Positions 17,652 through 28,521 of a stretch of DNA of 64,000 nucleotides are shown one piece after another (within the stretch, counting starts at the first letter, position 1; every line of letters begins with the position of its first letter). The notes under the pieces are model-generated. The model did not search any database and was not told the DNA's origin. It saw nothing but the letters and a program-made list of their open reading frames with translations. Source of the DNA: Chloroflexota bacterium (GTDB lineage: Bacteria; Chloroflexota; Anaerolineae; Anaerolineales; Villigracilaceae). The position numbers and the translations under genes are program-made. Location of the stretch: NCBI GenBank assembly GCA_021824575.1, contig JAKAKJ010000033.1:1-64000 (forward strand). Reading direction: 5' to 3'.

Positions 17652-18149
17652 GTGCCCATCCTCGATGAACATACGTTTGAATTCTTCAGCCGCAGTCCTG
17701 AGCAAACGCGCCGCATCGGAATGCGTCTTGGTGATTTGCTCCAGCGCGGCGATTTGATTTGTTTGCAGGGAGATCTCGGCGCGGGCAAGACCACGCTCGT
17801 CCAAGGAATGGCGCAAGGCTGGGGATCGCTCGATGGCGTATCCAGCCCGACGTTCGTTTTGGTGAACGAATATAGACGCCCCGATGGCGCGATGCTTTTT
17901 CACATGGACGCGTATCGCCTCGAGTCCGGACCCGAAGCGGCGGAGCTTGACCTCGACTCGATGCTGGCTGAGGGCGCGTTGATTGTCGAATGGCCGGAGC
18001 GCGTCTCGTCGGTTTTGCCGAATGAAGAATTGCGGATCAACCTGGATTATGTCGCCGATGAACAGCGGCAGATGAGATTCAAAGCCAGGGGTCATCGTTA
18101 TGATCGTATGATCGCTGAATTGCAGCAGTCCTTGTTTGGAGTTTCATAA
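17652..18149 (+). CDS. tsaE: tRNA threonylcarbamoyladenosine biosynthesis ATPase TsaE
   Basis: LQGDLGAGKTTLVQGMAQGWG, SSPTFVLVNEY; GTG start. Confidence 0.9.
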   Translation: MPILDEHTFEFFSRSPEQTRRIGMRLGDLLQRGDLICLQGDLGAGKTTLVQGMAQGWGSLDGVSSPTFVLVNEYRRPDGAMLFHMDAYRLESGPEAAELDLDSMLAEGALIVEWPERVSSVLPNEELRINLDYVADEQRQMRFKARGHRYDRMIAELQQSLFGVS

Positions 18150-18817
18150 TGCTTTTGGCTGTAGATACGTCCACCGCGCAGATTGGACTTGCGTTATTCG
18201 ACGGCACGCAAGTCATCGCCGAATCATCATGGATCAGCCGCCAGCATCATACCGTGGAATTGGCACCCGCGCTTGCGAATATGCTGAAGCACACGGAAGT
18301 AAAAATGGATGAGATTCAAGCGTTGGGCGTCGCGATTGGCCCTGGTTCGTTTACAGCGTTGCGTGTGGGATTGGCTTTTGTCAAAGGGTTGGCGTTATCG
18401 AGAAGATTGCCAATCGTCGGAATCCAAACATTGGATGTTCTTGCCGCGGCGCAACCCGTTTCAAAGATGCCGTTAGCCGCGGTTCTGCAAGCAGGCCGCG
18501 GACGTATCGCGCTGGCTTGGTATAAAGCTTTGAAAAACGAATGGAAATCCGAGGGCGCGGCACAGGTTACGACGGTGGATGCGCTGGCCGATTCGATTGA
18601 CAAGCCAACGCTGGTGGCGGGCGAACTCACCGCGGAAGAACGCCAGCGATTGGCGCGCAAAAAAGTCAACGTTGTTTTGGCATCGCCAGCTTTGTGCGTG
18701 CGCCGGCCATCCATCCTTGCTGAATTGGCATGGGCGCGCTGGCAGAATGGCAAAGCGGATGAACCTGCTTCGCTCGCGCCGATCTATTTGCATGTGGGCG
18801 AGCCGATCCAGGCATGA
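18149..18817 (+). CDS. tsaB: TsaB
   Basis: LLAVDTSTAQIGLAL, GVAIGPGSFTALRVGL. Confidence 0.9.
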   Translation: MLLAVDTSTAQIGLALFDGTQVIAESSWISRQHHTVELAPALANMLKHTEVKMDEIQALGVAIGPGSFTALRVGLAFVKGLALSRRLPIVGIQTLDVLAAAQPVSKMPLAAVLQAGRGRIALAWYKALKNEWKSEGAAQVTTVDALADSIDKPTLVAGELTAEERQRLARKKVNVVLASPALCVRRPSILAELAWARWQNGKADEPASLAPIYLHVGEPIQA

Positions 18818-19272
18818 ACGTTACCATCCGAAAGATGGCGGCGGAGGATGTGCCAGCGGTCTCTGCAATTGATCGCATGTCATTCACGCTTCCATGGCCG
18901 GAAAGCGCCTTTCGTTATGAAGTGACCGATAACCGCGTGGCGCGCTGTTTCGTCGGCGAGACGGATGAAAAGCGGATTATCGCCGCGGTGGTCTCATGGG
19001 TTATCATTGACGAACTTCACATCGCCACCATCGCAACTCATCCGGACTTTCGGCGGCGAGGCGTCGGAAAGGGGATCTTAACGGAAGCGCTCCAGGATGG
19101 ATATAAAGCCGGTGCGCGCCGCGCCTTTCTCGAGGTCCGCGAATCGAACCAAGCCGCACAGGCCATGTATCGCAAGTTTGGTTTTGAAGTCACGGGCCGG
19201 CGTCCGAAATATTATAAGGATAATGGCGAGGATGCGATCCTGATGACGCTCGATCCTTTGGAGATGATATGA
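18814..19272 (+). CDS. rimI: Ribosomal protein alanine N-acetyltransferase (GNAT)
   Basis: IATHPDFRRRGVGKGIL, LEVRESNQAAQAMYRKFGFE. Confidence 0.88.
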   Translation: MNVTIRKMAAEDVPAVSAIDRMSFTLPWPESAFRYEVTDNRVARCFVGETDEKRIIAAVVSWVIIDELHIATIATHPDFRRRGVGKGILTEALQDGYKAGARRAFLEVRESNQAAQAMYRKFGFEVTGRRPKYYKDNGEDAILMTLDPLEMI

Positions 19273-19907
19273 ACGCCGAAGAAATCTTAGCGCAGGTTGC
19301 AAAGGAAGTCGCGGTTTGTGAGAGGTGCGCGTTGTATCATTCGCGCAAAAAGTCTGTGCCGGGTGAGGGGCCGGCCAACGCGGAGATCATGCTGATTGGC
19401 GAAGGTCCCGGCTTTTACGAAAACGAACAAGGTCGTCCGTTTGTGGGCGCGTCGGGACAATTCTTAACGGACTTGCTGGCTCAAGCGGGACTCAAACGTT
19501 CGGATGTCTGGATTGGCAACGTAGTCAAATGCCGCCCGCCGGGCAACCGCGATCCGCTGCCTGAAGAACTGGCAACATGTGACGAATATTTGGAACGTCA
19601 AATCAAAGCCATCAATCCGAGCATCATCATCACGCTCGGACGTTATTCGATGGGAAAGTTCATGCCCGGTGCGAAGATCAGTTCGGTGCATGGACAGATG
19701 CGAAAAGTTGGTGACCGCTATGTGATTGCGATGTTCCATCCCGCCGCGGCGTTGCATCAGGCTTCGCTCAAGCCGTCCATTCTGGCGGACTTTGCCAAAC
19801 TGCCTGAATTATTGGAACAGGCGCGTAAAGGGCTGGGGCGTTCCGCCCCGGACGCCGCGCCAAAAGAAAAGCCGAAGGATGATCCGAAGCAATTGAGTCT
19901 GTTTTGA
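19269..19907 (+). CDS. Type-4 uracil-DNA glycosylase
   Basis: IGEGPGFYENEQGRPFVGASGQFL, GNVVKCRPPGNRDP, MFHPAAAL; Cys residues for 4Fe-4S. Confidence 0.9.
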   Translation: MNAEEILAQVAKEVAVCERCALYHSRKKSVPGEGPANAEIMLIGEGPGFYENEQGRPFVGASGQFLTDLLAQAGLKRSDVWIGNVVKCRPPGNRDPLPEELATCDEYLERQIKAINPSIIITLGRYSMGKFMPGAKISSVHGQMRKVGDRYVIAMFHPAAALHQASLKPSILADFAKLPELLEQARKGLGRSAPDAAPKEKPKDDPKQLSLF

Positions 19908-19957
19908 TGATATTCGCTATTTGATATTTGCAATTCGAATAACGAGTATCGAATATC
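19908..19957. repeat. Dispersed AT-rich repeat (ATTCGAATAACGAGTATCGAATATC type)
   Basis: Related to the in-CDS element at 59190-59247. Confidence 0.45.
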
Positions 19958-19988
19958 CAAGTTGGGTTATGAAGGAAACAAGGAATCT

Positions 19989-21311
19989 ATGAACACCAAA
20001 GAAACTCTCATCAACAAGCTGCAAAATAAATCTGCAAAAATTGGAATCCTTGGCATGGGCTATGTTGGAATGCCGTTGGCTGTTGTGTTTGCTGAGGCGG
20101 GATTCAATGTGCTTGGTGTTGATCCTGATCGGCGCAAAGTGGACACATTCAACAAAGGCGTGTCTTACATTCAAGATGTGCCGACTGAAAAAGTCGTCCG
20201 CTTGCATAAAGATGGCAAGCTGAACATGACCGCCGATTTTTCCGCGCTGAAAGAAATGGACGCGGTCAGCATTTGTGTGCCGACGCCGCTGCGTCATACC
20301 GGCGATCCCGATATGTCGTTCATTAATTCGGCCACCGACCAGTTGGCAAAATACGTCCACAAGGGAATGGTCGTCGTGCTGGAATCCACCACCTATCCCG
20401 GCACGACGCGGGAGGTGATGCTCACAAGGCTGACGGAGCAATCCGGACTCAAAGTCGGCGAGGACATCTTTATTTGTTTCTCGCCTGAGCGTGTCGATCC
20501 GGGACGCGAAGACTGGACCACATTCAACACGCCCAAAGTCATCGGCGGCATCACCAAAGATTGTGCGGACGTTGCAATCGCATGGTACGGCGGCGCGATC
20601 AAGACGGTGGTGCCGGTCTCGTCTGCGGAAGCGGCTGAGATGGCAAAACTGCTGGAGAACACGTTCCGTATGATCAACATCGGACTCGTCAACGAACTGG
20701 CGATCATGTGTGAACGCCTCGGTGTGGATGTTTGGGAAGTGATTGACGCGGCCGCGACCAAGCCGTTTGGTTTTATGAAGTTCACACCCGGTCCCGGACT
20801 CGGCGGACACTGCATCCCGATTGACCCGCTGTATCTTTCATGGAAAATGAAGGAGATGAATTACAATGCGCGCTTCATCGAGCTGGCATCGGAAATCAAT
20901 ACGAATATGCCGCGTTACGTGGTCAACCGCGTGCTGGACGCCATGAATGACCGCGGCAAGGTATTGAAAGGCTCGAAAGTTTTGGTGCTGGGCGTGGCCT
21001 ATAAACCCGACATTGATGATGTGCGCGAATCACCTGCGCTCGATGTGATTGCCCTGCTCAAGAAAAAAGGCGCGGACGTTTCATATCACGACCCATATAT
21101 TCCGATCATCCATCATGAGAAGGAAGACTGGAAGATGGAAACAGTCAAGGATGTGATGAAAGCTGTTAAAGAGTCCGACGCAGTGGTGATCGTGACGAAT
21201 CATAAAGCGTACGATTACAAGGCCATTCTTGATTCTGCATCCTTCATTTTCGATAGTCGCAACGCGTTGAGTAAGATCGCAAAAGATCATCCGAAGGTAG
21301 TGAAACTCTAA
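19989..21311 (+). CDS. Nucleotide-sugar dehydrogenase (UDP-ManNAc/UDP-GlcNAc dehydrogenase, WecC/WbpA-like)
   Basis: GILGMGYVGMPLAVVFAEAGF, GPGLGGHCIPIDP; ATG at 19989. Confidence 0.88.
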   Translation: MNTKETLINKLQNKSAKIGILGMGYVGMPLAVVFAEAGFNVLGVDPDRRKVDTFNKGVSYIQDVPTEKVVRLHKDGKLNMTADFSALKEMDAVSICVPTPLRHTGDPDMSFINSATDQLAKYVHKGMVVVLESTTYPGTTREVMLTRLTEQSGLKVGEDIFICFSPERVDPGREDWTTFNTPKVIGGITKDCADVAIAWYGGAIKTVVPVSSAEAAEMAKLLENTFRMINIGLVNELAIMCERLGVDVWEVIDAAATKPFGFMKFTPGPGLGGHCIPIDPLYLSWKMKEMNYNARFIELASEINTNMPRYVVNRVLDAMNDRGKVLKGSKVLVLGVAYKPDIDDVRESPALDVIALLKKKGADVSYHDPYIPIIHHEKEDWKMETVKDVMKAVKESDAVVIVTNHKAYDYKAILDSASFIFDSRNALSKIAKDHPKVVKL

Positions 21312-21391
21312 ATATGTGTCAGGTATCATGTGTCAGGCGTCAGGTCAACTCTGCGCGTGGCACATGGAACTTGACACCTGGAACTTGACAC
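21312..21391. repeat. Dispersed repeat (TGTCAGG / GGCACATGGAACTTGACACCTGG units)
   Basis: Related unit at 54912-54967; internal short inverted and direct repeats. Confidence 0.6.
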
Positions 21392-22363
21392 ATGGCACAT
21401 TATTTAGTCACAGGCGCGGCCGGGTTCATCGGCGCACGTACGTCGGAAATGCTGATTGCACAAGGCAATACTGTCACTGGTGTGGATAACCTGAACAACA
21501 TGTACGATGTCCGCATGAAGGAATATCGTCTCAAGCGGCTTCAGACCATGCCGGGATTTACCTTCCACAAAGTAGATGTTGCAAACAAAGATGCGGTTTT
21601 CTCGACACTCGACGGAAAATTTGATGGCTTGATCAACCTGGCCGCGTGGGCTGGAGTTCGCACAAGTGTTGAAAATCCGTGGGTCTTTGTGGAGTCGACC
21701 ATTCTCGGTACTGTGAACATGCTTGAGTTGTGCCGTCGGAATGGAATCCCGAAATTCATCCTGGCCTCGACTTCAAGTATTTATGGGGCGAATCCCCCTT
21801 ACCCGACTCCTGAGACTGCTTCAAGCAGTGAGCCGCTCCAGCCTTATGCCGCGAGCAAGAAGGGTGCTGAAGCAATGGCGCACGCGTATCATCATCTGCA
21901 CGGCGTTGACGTGACCGTGGTGCGCTTCTTTACGGTTTATGGCCCGGCAGGGCGTCCCGACCTGGCGATCTTCCGCTTCGTGCAATGGATCAGCGAGGGC
22001 CGGCCTGTGCATGTTTATGGTGATGGCGAACAGTCGCGCGGCTTTACCTACATTGACGATATCGGACGCGGTATCATTGCGGCGCTCAAACCGCTCGGCT
22101 ACGAAATCATCAACATCGGCGGGCATGAGGTCATCACGATCAACAATTTGATCAAGTTGACTGAGGAGATCGTGGGAAAGAAAGCCAATGTCCAATATGG
22201 TCCGCCGAATCTGGCGGATATGTTCATGAATTGGGCGGATGTGTCCAAGGCAAAACAACTGCTTGGCTGGGAGCCACAAGTAAGTTTGCGCGAAGGGGTG
22301 AAAAAACTTGTTGACTGGTACGCCGCTGAACGGTCGTGGGCGAGCGGAATTTTGACTCCATGA
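21392..22363 (+). CDS. NAD-dependent epimerase (UDP-glucuronate 4-epimerase-like)
   Basis: VTGAAGFIGARTSEML, YAASKKGAE SDR catalytic motif. Confidence 0.85.
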   Translation: MAHYLVTGAAGFIGARTSEMLIAQGNTVTGVDNLNNMYDVRMKEYRLKRLQTMPGFTFHKVDVANKDAVFSTLDGKFDGLINLAAWAGVRTSVENPWVFVESTILGTVNMLELCRRNGIPKFILASTSSIYGANPPYPTPETASSSEPLQPYAASKKGAEAMAHAYHHLHGVDVTVVRFFTVYGPAGRPDLAIFRFVQWISEGRPVHVYGDGEQSRGFTYIDDIGRGIIAALKPLGYEIINIGGHEVITINNLIKLTEEIVGKKANVQYGPPNLADMFMNWADVSKAKQLLGWEPQVSLREGVKKLVDWYAAERSWASGILTP

Positions 22364-23694
22364 ATTTGGTTCGGAAACTGCGCCAGGATGATTTGTTGAG
22401 CAAAGTCATCAGTCATAGCGCACATTTATTCAGCAGTAATTCCATCAGTCTGGTTCTTAGCGTCGTTCAGGGGATTCTTGCGGCGCGGCTGCTGGGCCCC
22501 GCCAATTATGGCTTGATCGCCATCGTGATGAGTTATGCCTCGACGGTGAATGGACTGTTTTCATTCCGCATGAGCGAGACAGTGGTTCGTTATGGCGGTG
22601 AGTATCTCGAGAAAAACGAAAAGCAAAAAGCTTCGGCGTTGATCAAAGCCGCAAGCCTCGGCGAGACGACGGTCTCGGTGCTGGCTTTTATTGTTGTCGT
22701 TTTATCGGCCGGGATTGCCACGCGTTCGATTGCCAAAACGCCCGGCACGGAATGGATGTTCATCGTTTACAGCCTCGGCTTGCTGGCAAACTTCAACACG
22801 GAAACGTCCACCGGCATTCTGCAAATCACAGATCATGTGAAATTGCGCGGAACGATCAATTTGATTCAAACCATCGTTTCAGCGCTGGTTATCGGAGCGG
22901 CGTTTTTATTGAAAGGCAGTCTGACGATTGTCCTGATTGCTTATTTACTCGGCAAAGCCATTCTCGGACTTGGGCTTTTCCTCGCCGCGCAGATTCAATT
23001 GCATCGCGTTTTGGGTCAGGGCTGGTTTCGTGCGCCGTTTTCTGTTTTGCCCTCGTTTAGAGAATTGTTTCGTTTCGCGTTCACATCCAATTTGAGCGCA
23101 ACCGCGATTTTGATTTTTCGCGAAAGCGAGATTTTGTGGGTCGGTTATTTTTTGACCAGCGAAGCGGCGGGTTATTATAAAGTGGCGTACACGATTATCA
23201 GCCTGCTTTCCGTCCCAGCCGACCCGCTGATTTTGACGGTCTATCCGGAACTCAACCGGCTCATCGTTCAAAAAGCCTGGCCGCGTCTGCGCGATTTTCT
23301 TCGCAAAGTCACGGCGCTTTCATTTGCATATAACATTGTGCTCGCGCTTGGCTTTATCGTTCTCGGACGCTGGGTGCTTTGGGTTTATGGACCGAAATAC
23401 ATTGTGGCATATCCAGCCTTGATTGCATTGTTAATCGGCATGGTTTTCAATTACACTTTGTTTTGGAATCGTCCGCTGTTATTGTCGTTCAATTTGCCAG
23501 CCTTTCCGCTTTGGGCGACGCTTATTGCGGGTTTGCTTAAGGTTGGGCTGGCGTTTCCGCTCGTGCCGCGTTATGGCTATGTGATGGAAGCAGCTTTGCT
23601 TTCGATGTATTACATCCTTTCTGTTGGATTGATCGTTTGGCGCGGGATGAGAGAACTGCGCCATCAGGAGTCAATTAACCGCGAAGAACGCTAA
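22360..23694 (+). CDS. Polysaccharide flippase (Wzx/MOP-like)
   Basis: Multiple TM segments, RLLGPANYGLIAIVMSY; ATGA overlap with upstream stop. Confidence 0.8.
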   Translation: MNLVRKLRQDDLLSKVISHSAHLFSSNSISLVLSVVQGILAARLLGPANYGLIAIVMSYASTVNGLFSFRMSETVVRYGGEYLEKNEKQKASALIKAASLGETTVSVLAFIVVVLSAGIATRSIAKTPGTEWMFIVYSLGLLANFNTETSTGILQITDHVKLRGTINLIQTIVSALVIGAAFLLKGSLTIVLIAYLLGKAILGLGLFLAAQIQLHRVLGQGWFRAPFSVLPSFRELFRFAFTSNLSATAILIFRESEILWVGYFLTSEAAGYYKVAYTIISLLSVPADPLILTVYPELNRLIVQKAWPRLRDFLRKVTALSFAYNIVLALGFIVLGRWVLWVYGPKYIVAYPALIALLIGMVFNYTLFWNRPLLLSFNLPAFPLWATLIAGLLKVGLAFPLVPRYGYVMEAALLSMYYILSVGLIVWRGMRELRHQESINREER

Positions 23695-23753
23695 GTGCGC
23701 GAAGAGAAGGTTAAAAGAACTTTGCGTTCTTCGCGAGCTTCGCGGTTGAAGAA
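23677..23753. repeat. Dispersed repeat TTAACCGCGAAGAACGC...GCGTTCTTCGCG...CGCGGTT
   Basis: Long imperfect inverted repeat; second copy at 50654-50730. Confidence 0.7.
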
Positions 23754-23757
23754 TCTC

Positions 23758-24885
23758 ATGCGAATTGCTGTAATCACAAATTCACGTATCCCATCGCTGA
23801 CGGCTAATTCGATTCAAGCCATGAAAGTGTGCGACGCGCTGACGGAACTGGGTCACGATCTGCGTGTCTTTGCCCCGCGTGAAGTAGAACCTGCATCTTG
23901 GGATGAACTTGCCAAACATTATGGTTTGCGTTTTGCGTTTCAAATTGATTGGCTGCCCTCAATCCCTGCATTCAAACGTTTTGATTTTATATGGTATGCT
24001 CAATCCGCCGCGCGCAAGTTCAAGGCTGATTTAATTTATACTTGGCTTCCGCAATCCGCGGCGGTTGGACTTTTGCAAAGCTATCCGGTTGTGCTGGAAA
24101 TGCACGCGGACGTGGTCGGACGGCTCGGCCCGTGGTGGCTGCGTCAGCTTTGGATGAAGCGCGGGCGCAGGCGATTGTTGGTGACAACGTCAGCGTTGAG
24201 AAAAGCTTTGGAACGTTCGACCCGCCTCCAGTTCCCGGACGATGCGGTGCAGATTGCCCCGAACGGCGTTGACCTCCACCGATATGCGAATCTGCCAAAT
24301 CCCGCTGAGGCGCGTCGTCAATTGAATCTCAAAGATGGATTGACGGTTGGCTTCACCGGCCATTTCTATGCGGGCCGCGGCATGGACTTGTTGTTCGAGC
24401 TGGCGCTTGCGCTGCCGAACGTGAATTTTCTTTGGGTGGGCGGCACGCCGGACGCGGTCGCAGAATGGCGAACAAAGTTGAATGCCGCGCAAGTTTCGAA
24501 TGTGACGTTGACCGGCTTCATTGAAAATATTCGCTTGCCGCTTTATCAAGCCGCTGCTGATATTTTGCTGATGCCGTATGGTCGTTCAATTTCCGGCAGC
24601 AGTGGACAAGATATTGCCGAAGGCATCAACCCGATGAAAATGTTCGAATACATGGCGGTGGGACGCGCAATTGCCACCGCGGATTTGCCGGTGATTCGTG
24701 AAGTGTTGGATGAAACACGCGCGGTCTTTTGTCCGCCGGGTGATGTGAGTGCGTGGAAGTCGGCGATTGAAAATTTATTGAATGATGAAAAGCATCGCGT
24801 TGCATTGGCATCAAATGCGCGGCGTGAAGTTGAAAAATACACGTGGATCGCGCGAGCCGAACGCGCGCTGGATGGAATGAAATGA
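23758..24885 (+). CDS. Glycosyltransferase family 4
   Basis: MRIAVITNSRIPSLTANSIQAMKV..., GINPMKMFEYMAVGRAIA; the longer ORF N-terminus is repeat-derived. Confidence 0.82.
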   Translation: MRIAVITNSRIPSLTANSIQAMKVCDALTELGHDLRVFAPREVEPASWDELAKHYGLRFAFQIDWLPSIPAFKRFDFIWYAQSAARKFKADLIYTWLPQSAAVGLLQSYPVVLEMHADVVGRLGPWWLRQLWMKRGRRRLLVTTSALRKALERSTRLQFPDDAVQIAPNGVDLHRYANLPNPAEARRQLNLKDGLTVGFTGHFYAGRGMDLLFELALALPNVNFLWVGGTPDAVAEWRTKLNAAQVSNVTLTGFIENIRLPLYQAAADILLMPYGRSISGSSGQDIAEGINPMKMFEYMAVGRAIATADLPVIREVLDETRAVFCPPGDVSAWKSAIENLLNDEKHRVALASNARREVEKYTWIARAERALDGMK

Positions 24886-26488
24886 AAACGAAATATCTTT
24901 TTGCTAAAGACTTTATTTTTCTTGTTCCCGTTGCATTGATCGTCGGCGCGGGATTGGCCGCGCTTCAAAGCCCTCCGTTTTGGATTGGCTGGCTTGGATT
25001 TTCAGCCTTGCTTTTGCTTGGTCTCATTGGCATGATCGTTTTATGGCGTTGGGCTGGCAGCGGCAAAGCATTGGCATGGATGACCGGCTTGGCACTTTTA
25101 TTACGTCTTGCCTCCGGTGTCGCTGTTTACATCGCGCTGCCTATCAACGGTCATGATGTTCCCGATGACAAAGCCGGTTTTGTGTTCACCGACGCTCATC
25201 GCCGCGATGACCAGGCCTGGCAGTTGGCAAGCTCCGGTCAATCGCTTGTATCTGCCTTCGATAAAACGTATTACACCGATCAATACGGCGGATTGCTCGC
25301 GTTGAGCGCGCTGACATATAAAATCTTTTCGCCGGATGCTCACCGCCCATTATTGATTCTTCTCCTGGCGGCCTTGACCGCGGCCCTCGGCGTTCCCTTC
25401 TTTTATAAAGCGACGCGTCTGCTCTGGGACGAGAGGCTGGCCTCTGTTTCCTCGTGGCTTTTCGTTCTCTATCCGGAGTCGATCCTGACAGGCGGCGCGC
25501 AGATGCGCGAGCCTTTCCTGTTGACGTTTATCGCGATGGCGCTTTGGGGATTTGCAACCTGGTTGAAGCAAGGCGAGAATCAAATTGCTGGCATGTCCAA
25601 CCGAAGCAGTTTTATCTGGATGGGAGCGGCTTTGATTGGAATGCTGTTGGTTTCGCCTGCGATGGCATTGGCATTGATTATTTTGTTTGGCGGCTGGATG
25701 TGGTTCCGAGGCGAACGCAAGCGTTTGCCGTTGCCTGTTTTGATCACTGCCGGAGTCTTGTTCCTCACCGGAATTTTGTTTTTGGCATTCAGCCTTAGCC
25801 GCCAACACGATTTCAGCGGCGGATCGCCTATCGTGGTCATCTTGAACTGGGTTCGCAATTCGGTTAAATACGTGATCTATCAACTTGAGCGCGGGTCGGG
25901 TCAGGTTCAAAATGTTTTTTCCAAGATGAATCCGCTGATGCAATTTCTGTTTGTGGTTGGTTATGGAATTACCCAGCCGGTTTTGCCTCCTGCGTTTTTC
26001 GAGCCAACGACATTGACATGGCATATTATTGCCATCTTCCGTTCGATTGGTTGGTACGTTGTACTGCCACTTTTGATCTACGCGCCGATTGCCGTGTGGC
26101 GATCCGCGCCCGGACGCGAACGAAGGCTTTGGCTATGGCTCACGGCCTTCGTCTGGATTTGGATCTTGATTGCAGATATCCGCGCCGGTGGAAGTCAATG
26201 GGACAATCCACGTTACCGCCTCATCTTTTTCGGGATTGAAGCGCTGGTTATCGGATATGCGTGGCTATGGTGGCGCGATCATCGTGATTCGTGGCTGCCC
26301 CGGATTCTTGCGTTGGAAATATTATGTGTTCTTCTTTATGGTCAATGGTATGTAGCCCGCTATGTGACCAAGAATTTGAGTATGCATCTGCCAATCACGG
26401 TCGTGCTTCTCATGAGTTTGATTCTCGTGGCATTGATATTCATTGGCGGGTGGGCATGGGACCGTTGGCGCGGCGCAAAAAGGCGTGC

Positions 26489-26492
<4 letters not shown>
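24882..26492 (+). CDS. Polytopic membrane protein (GT-C/PMT-like)
   Basis: About a dozen hydrophobic segments; MKTKYLFAKDF start at 24882. Confidence 0.65.
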
Positions 26493-27521
<1,029 letters not shown>

Positions 27522-27558
27522 GCGATTACTCTGCTTTTTGATGTAATTCAGGAAGTGA

Positions 27559-28521
27559 ATGCCATACCTGTCGCTCGTCGTCCCGGTTTATAACGAGGAG
27601 GAGAATCTGCCTCTTCTCTTCGCCGCGATCCAGCAGGTCACACGTTCGTTAAAAAAAACGTGGGAATTGGTTTTCGTGGATGACGGCAGTTCAGATAAAA
27701 GCCTCGACGTTCTCCGATCTTTGGTTAAGTCCGATCCGCAGCATGTCCGCGTAGTGGCATTTCGCCGCAACTTTGGTCAGACGGCGGCCATCGCGGCAGG
27801 CATTGACCATTCCGAAGGCGAAATCATCGTGCTGCTTGACGCCGATTTGCAAAATGATCCGGCGGATATTCCGCTGCTCTTATCAAAACTGGATGAAGGC
27901 TATGACGTGGTCAGCGGCTGGCGCAAAGATCGCAAGGACAACGCCATCACGCGTACGTTGCCGTCAGTGATGGCGAACGGCTTGATCTCGTGGGTGACCG
28001 GCGTCCATTTGCATGATTACGGATGTACGCTGAAAGCCTACCGCCGCGACGCGCTCGAAGGTTTTCGTTTGTATGGCGAGATGCATCGCTTCATCCCGGT
28101 CTTTGCACATTCCATTGGAGCGCGTATCACGGAAGTCGAAGTTCATCATCATGCGCGTCGTTTCGGCAAAGCCAAGTATGGACTCGAGCGCACGTTGAAA
28201 GTTTTGCTTGATTTGTTCACGGTCAAGTTTTTGCTTGATTACGCCAACAAGCCCATCTATCTATTTGGCGGCGCAGGGATTTCTTTTATCGCCATCGGCG
28301 GATTGACTCTGCTTTATCTTTTCCTGCGCCGTACCTTCCAGAATGTTGCGGTTCTTGGGTCGCCGCTCTTTCTGCTGGCCGTGATGTTCATCATCCTTGG
28401 CTTTCAATCCATTTTGATGGGGTTGATTGCCGAGTTGTTGGTTCGAACATATCACGAGTCCCAGCACAAACCGACGTACACAGTGCGGGAGGTCATCCGC
28501 TCAGATAAAAGGAAGAAATGA
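27559..28521 (+). CDS. Glycosyltransferase family 2 (ArnC/DPM-like, two C-terminal TMs)
   Basis: LSLVVPVYNEEENLPLL, LLDADLQNDPADIP. Confidence 0.88.
   Translation: MPYLSLVVPVYNEEENLPLLFAAIQQVTRSLKKTWELVFVDDGSSDKSLDVLRSLVKSDPQHVRVVAFRRNFGQTAAIAAGIDHSEGEIIVLLDADLQNDPADIPLLLSKLDEGYDVVSGWRKDRKDNAITRTLPSVMANGLISWVTGVHLHDYGCTLKAYRRDALEGFRLYGEMHRFIPVFAHSIGARITEVEVHHHARRFGKAKYGLERTLKVLLDLFTVKFLLDYANKPIYLFGGAGISFIAIGGLTLLYLFLRRTFQNVAVLGSPLFLLAVMFIILGFQSILMGLIAELLVRTYHESQHKPTYTVREVIRSDKRKK

Noticed and set aside
19834-19849. GGGGCGttCCGCCCC-like palindrome near the 3' end of the UDG gene as another in-CDS repeat
   Set aside because: Too short to distinguish from coding composition without a genome-wide copy count.
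17652-19907. tsaE-tsaB-rimI-udg as an unusual operon
   Set aside because: Common bacterial arrangement with overlapping starts and stops; ordinary.
19917-20810. 297-aa minus-strand ORF
   Set aside because: Antisense of the nucleotide-sugar dehydrogenase; His/Arg/Asp-rich composition typical of shadow ORFs.
23695-23757. N-terminal extension MREEKVKRTLRSSRASRLKNL of the GT4 ORF
   Set aside because: Translation of the TTAACCGCGAAG repeat; real start MRIAVITN at 23758.
27545-27561. AATTCAggaagTGAATg resembling the gmd operator
   Set aside because: Centre is the Shine-Dalgarno and the right half-site includes the start codon; likely coincidence.
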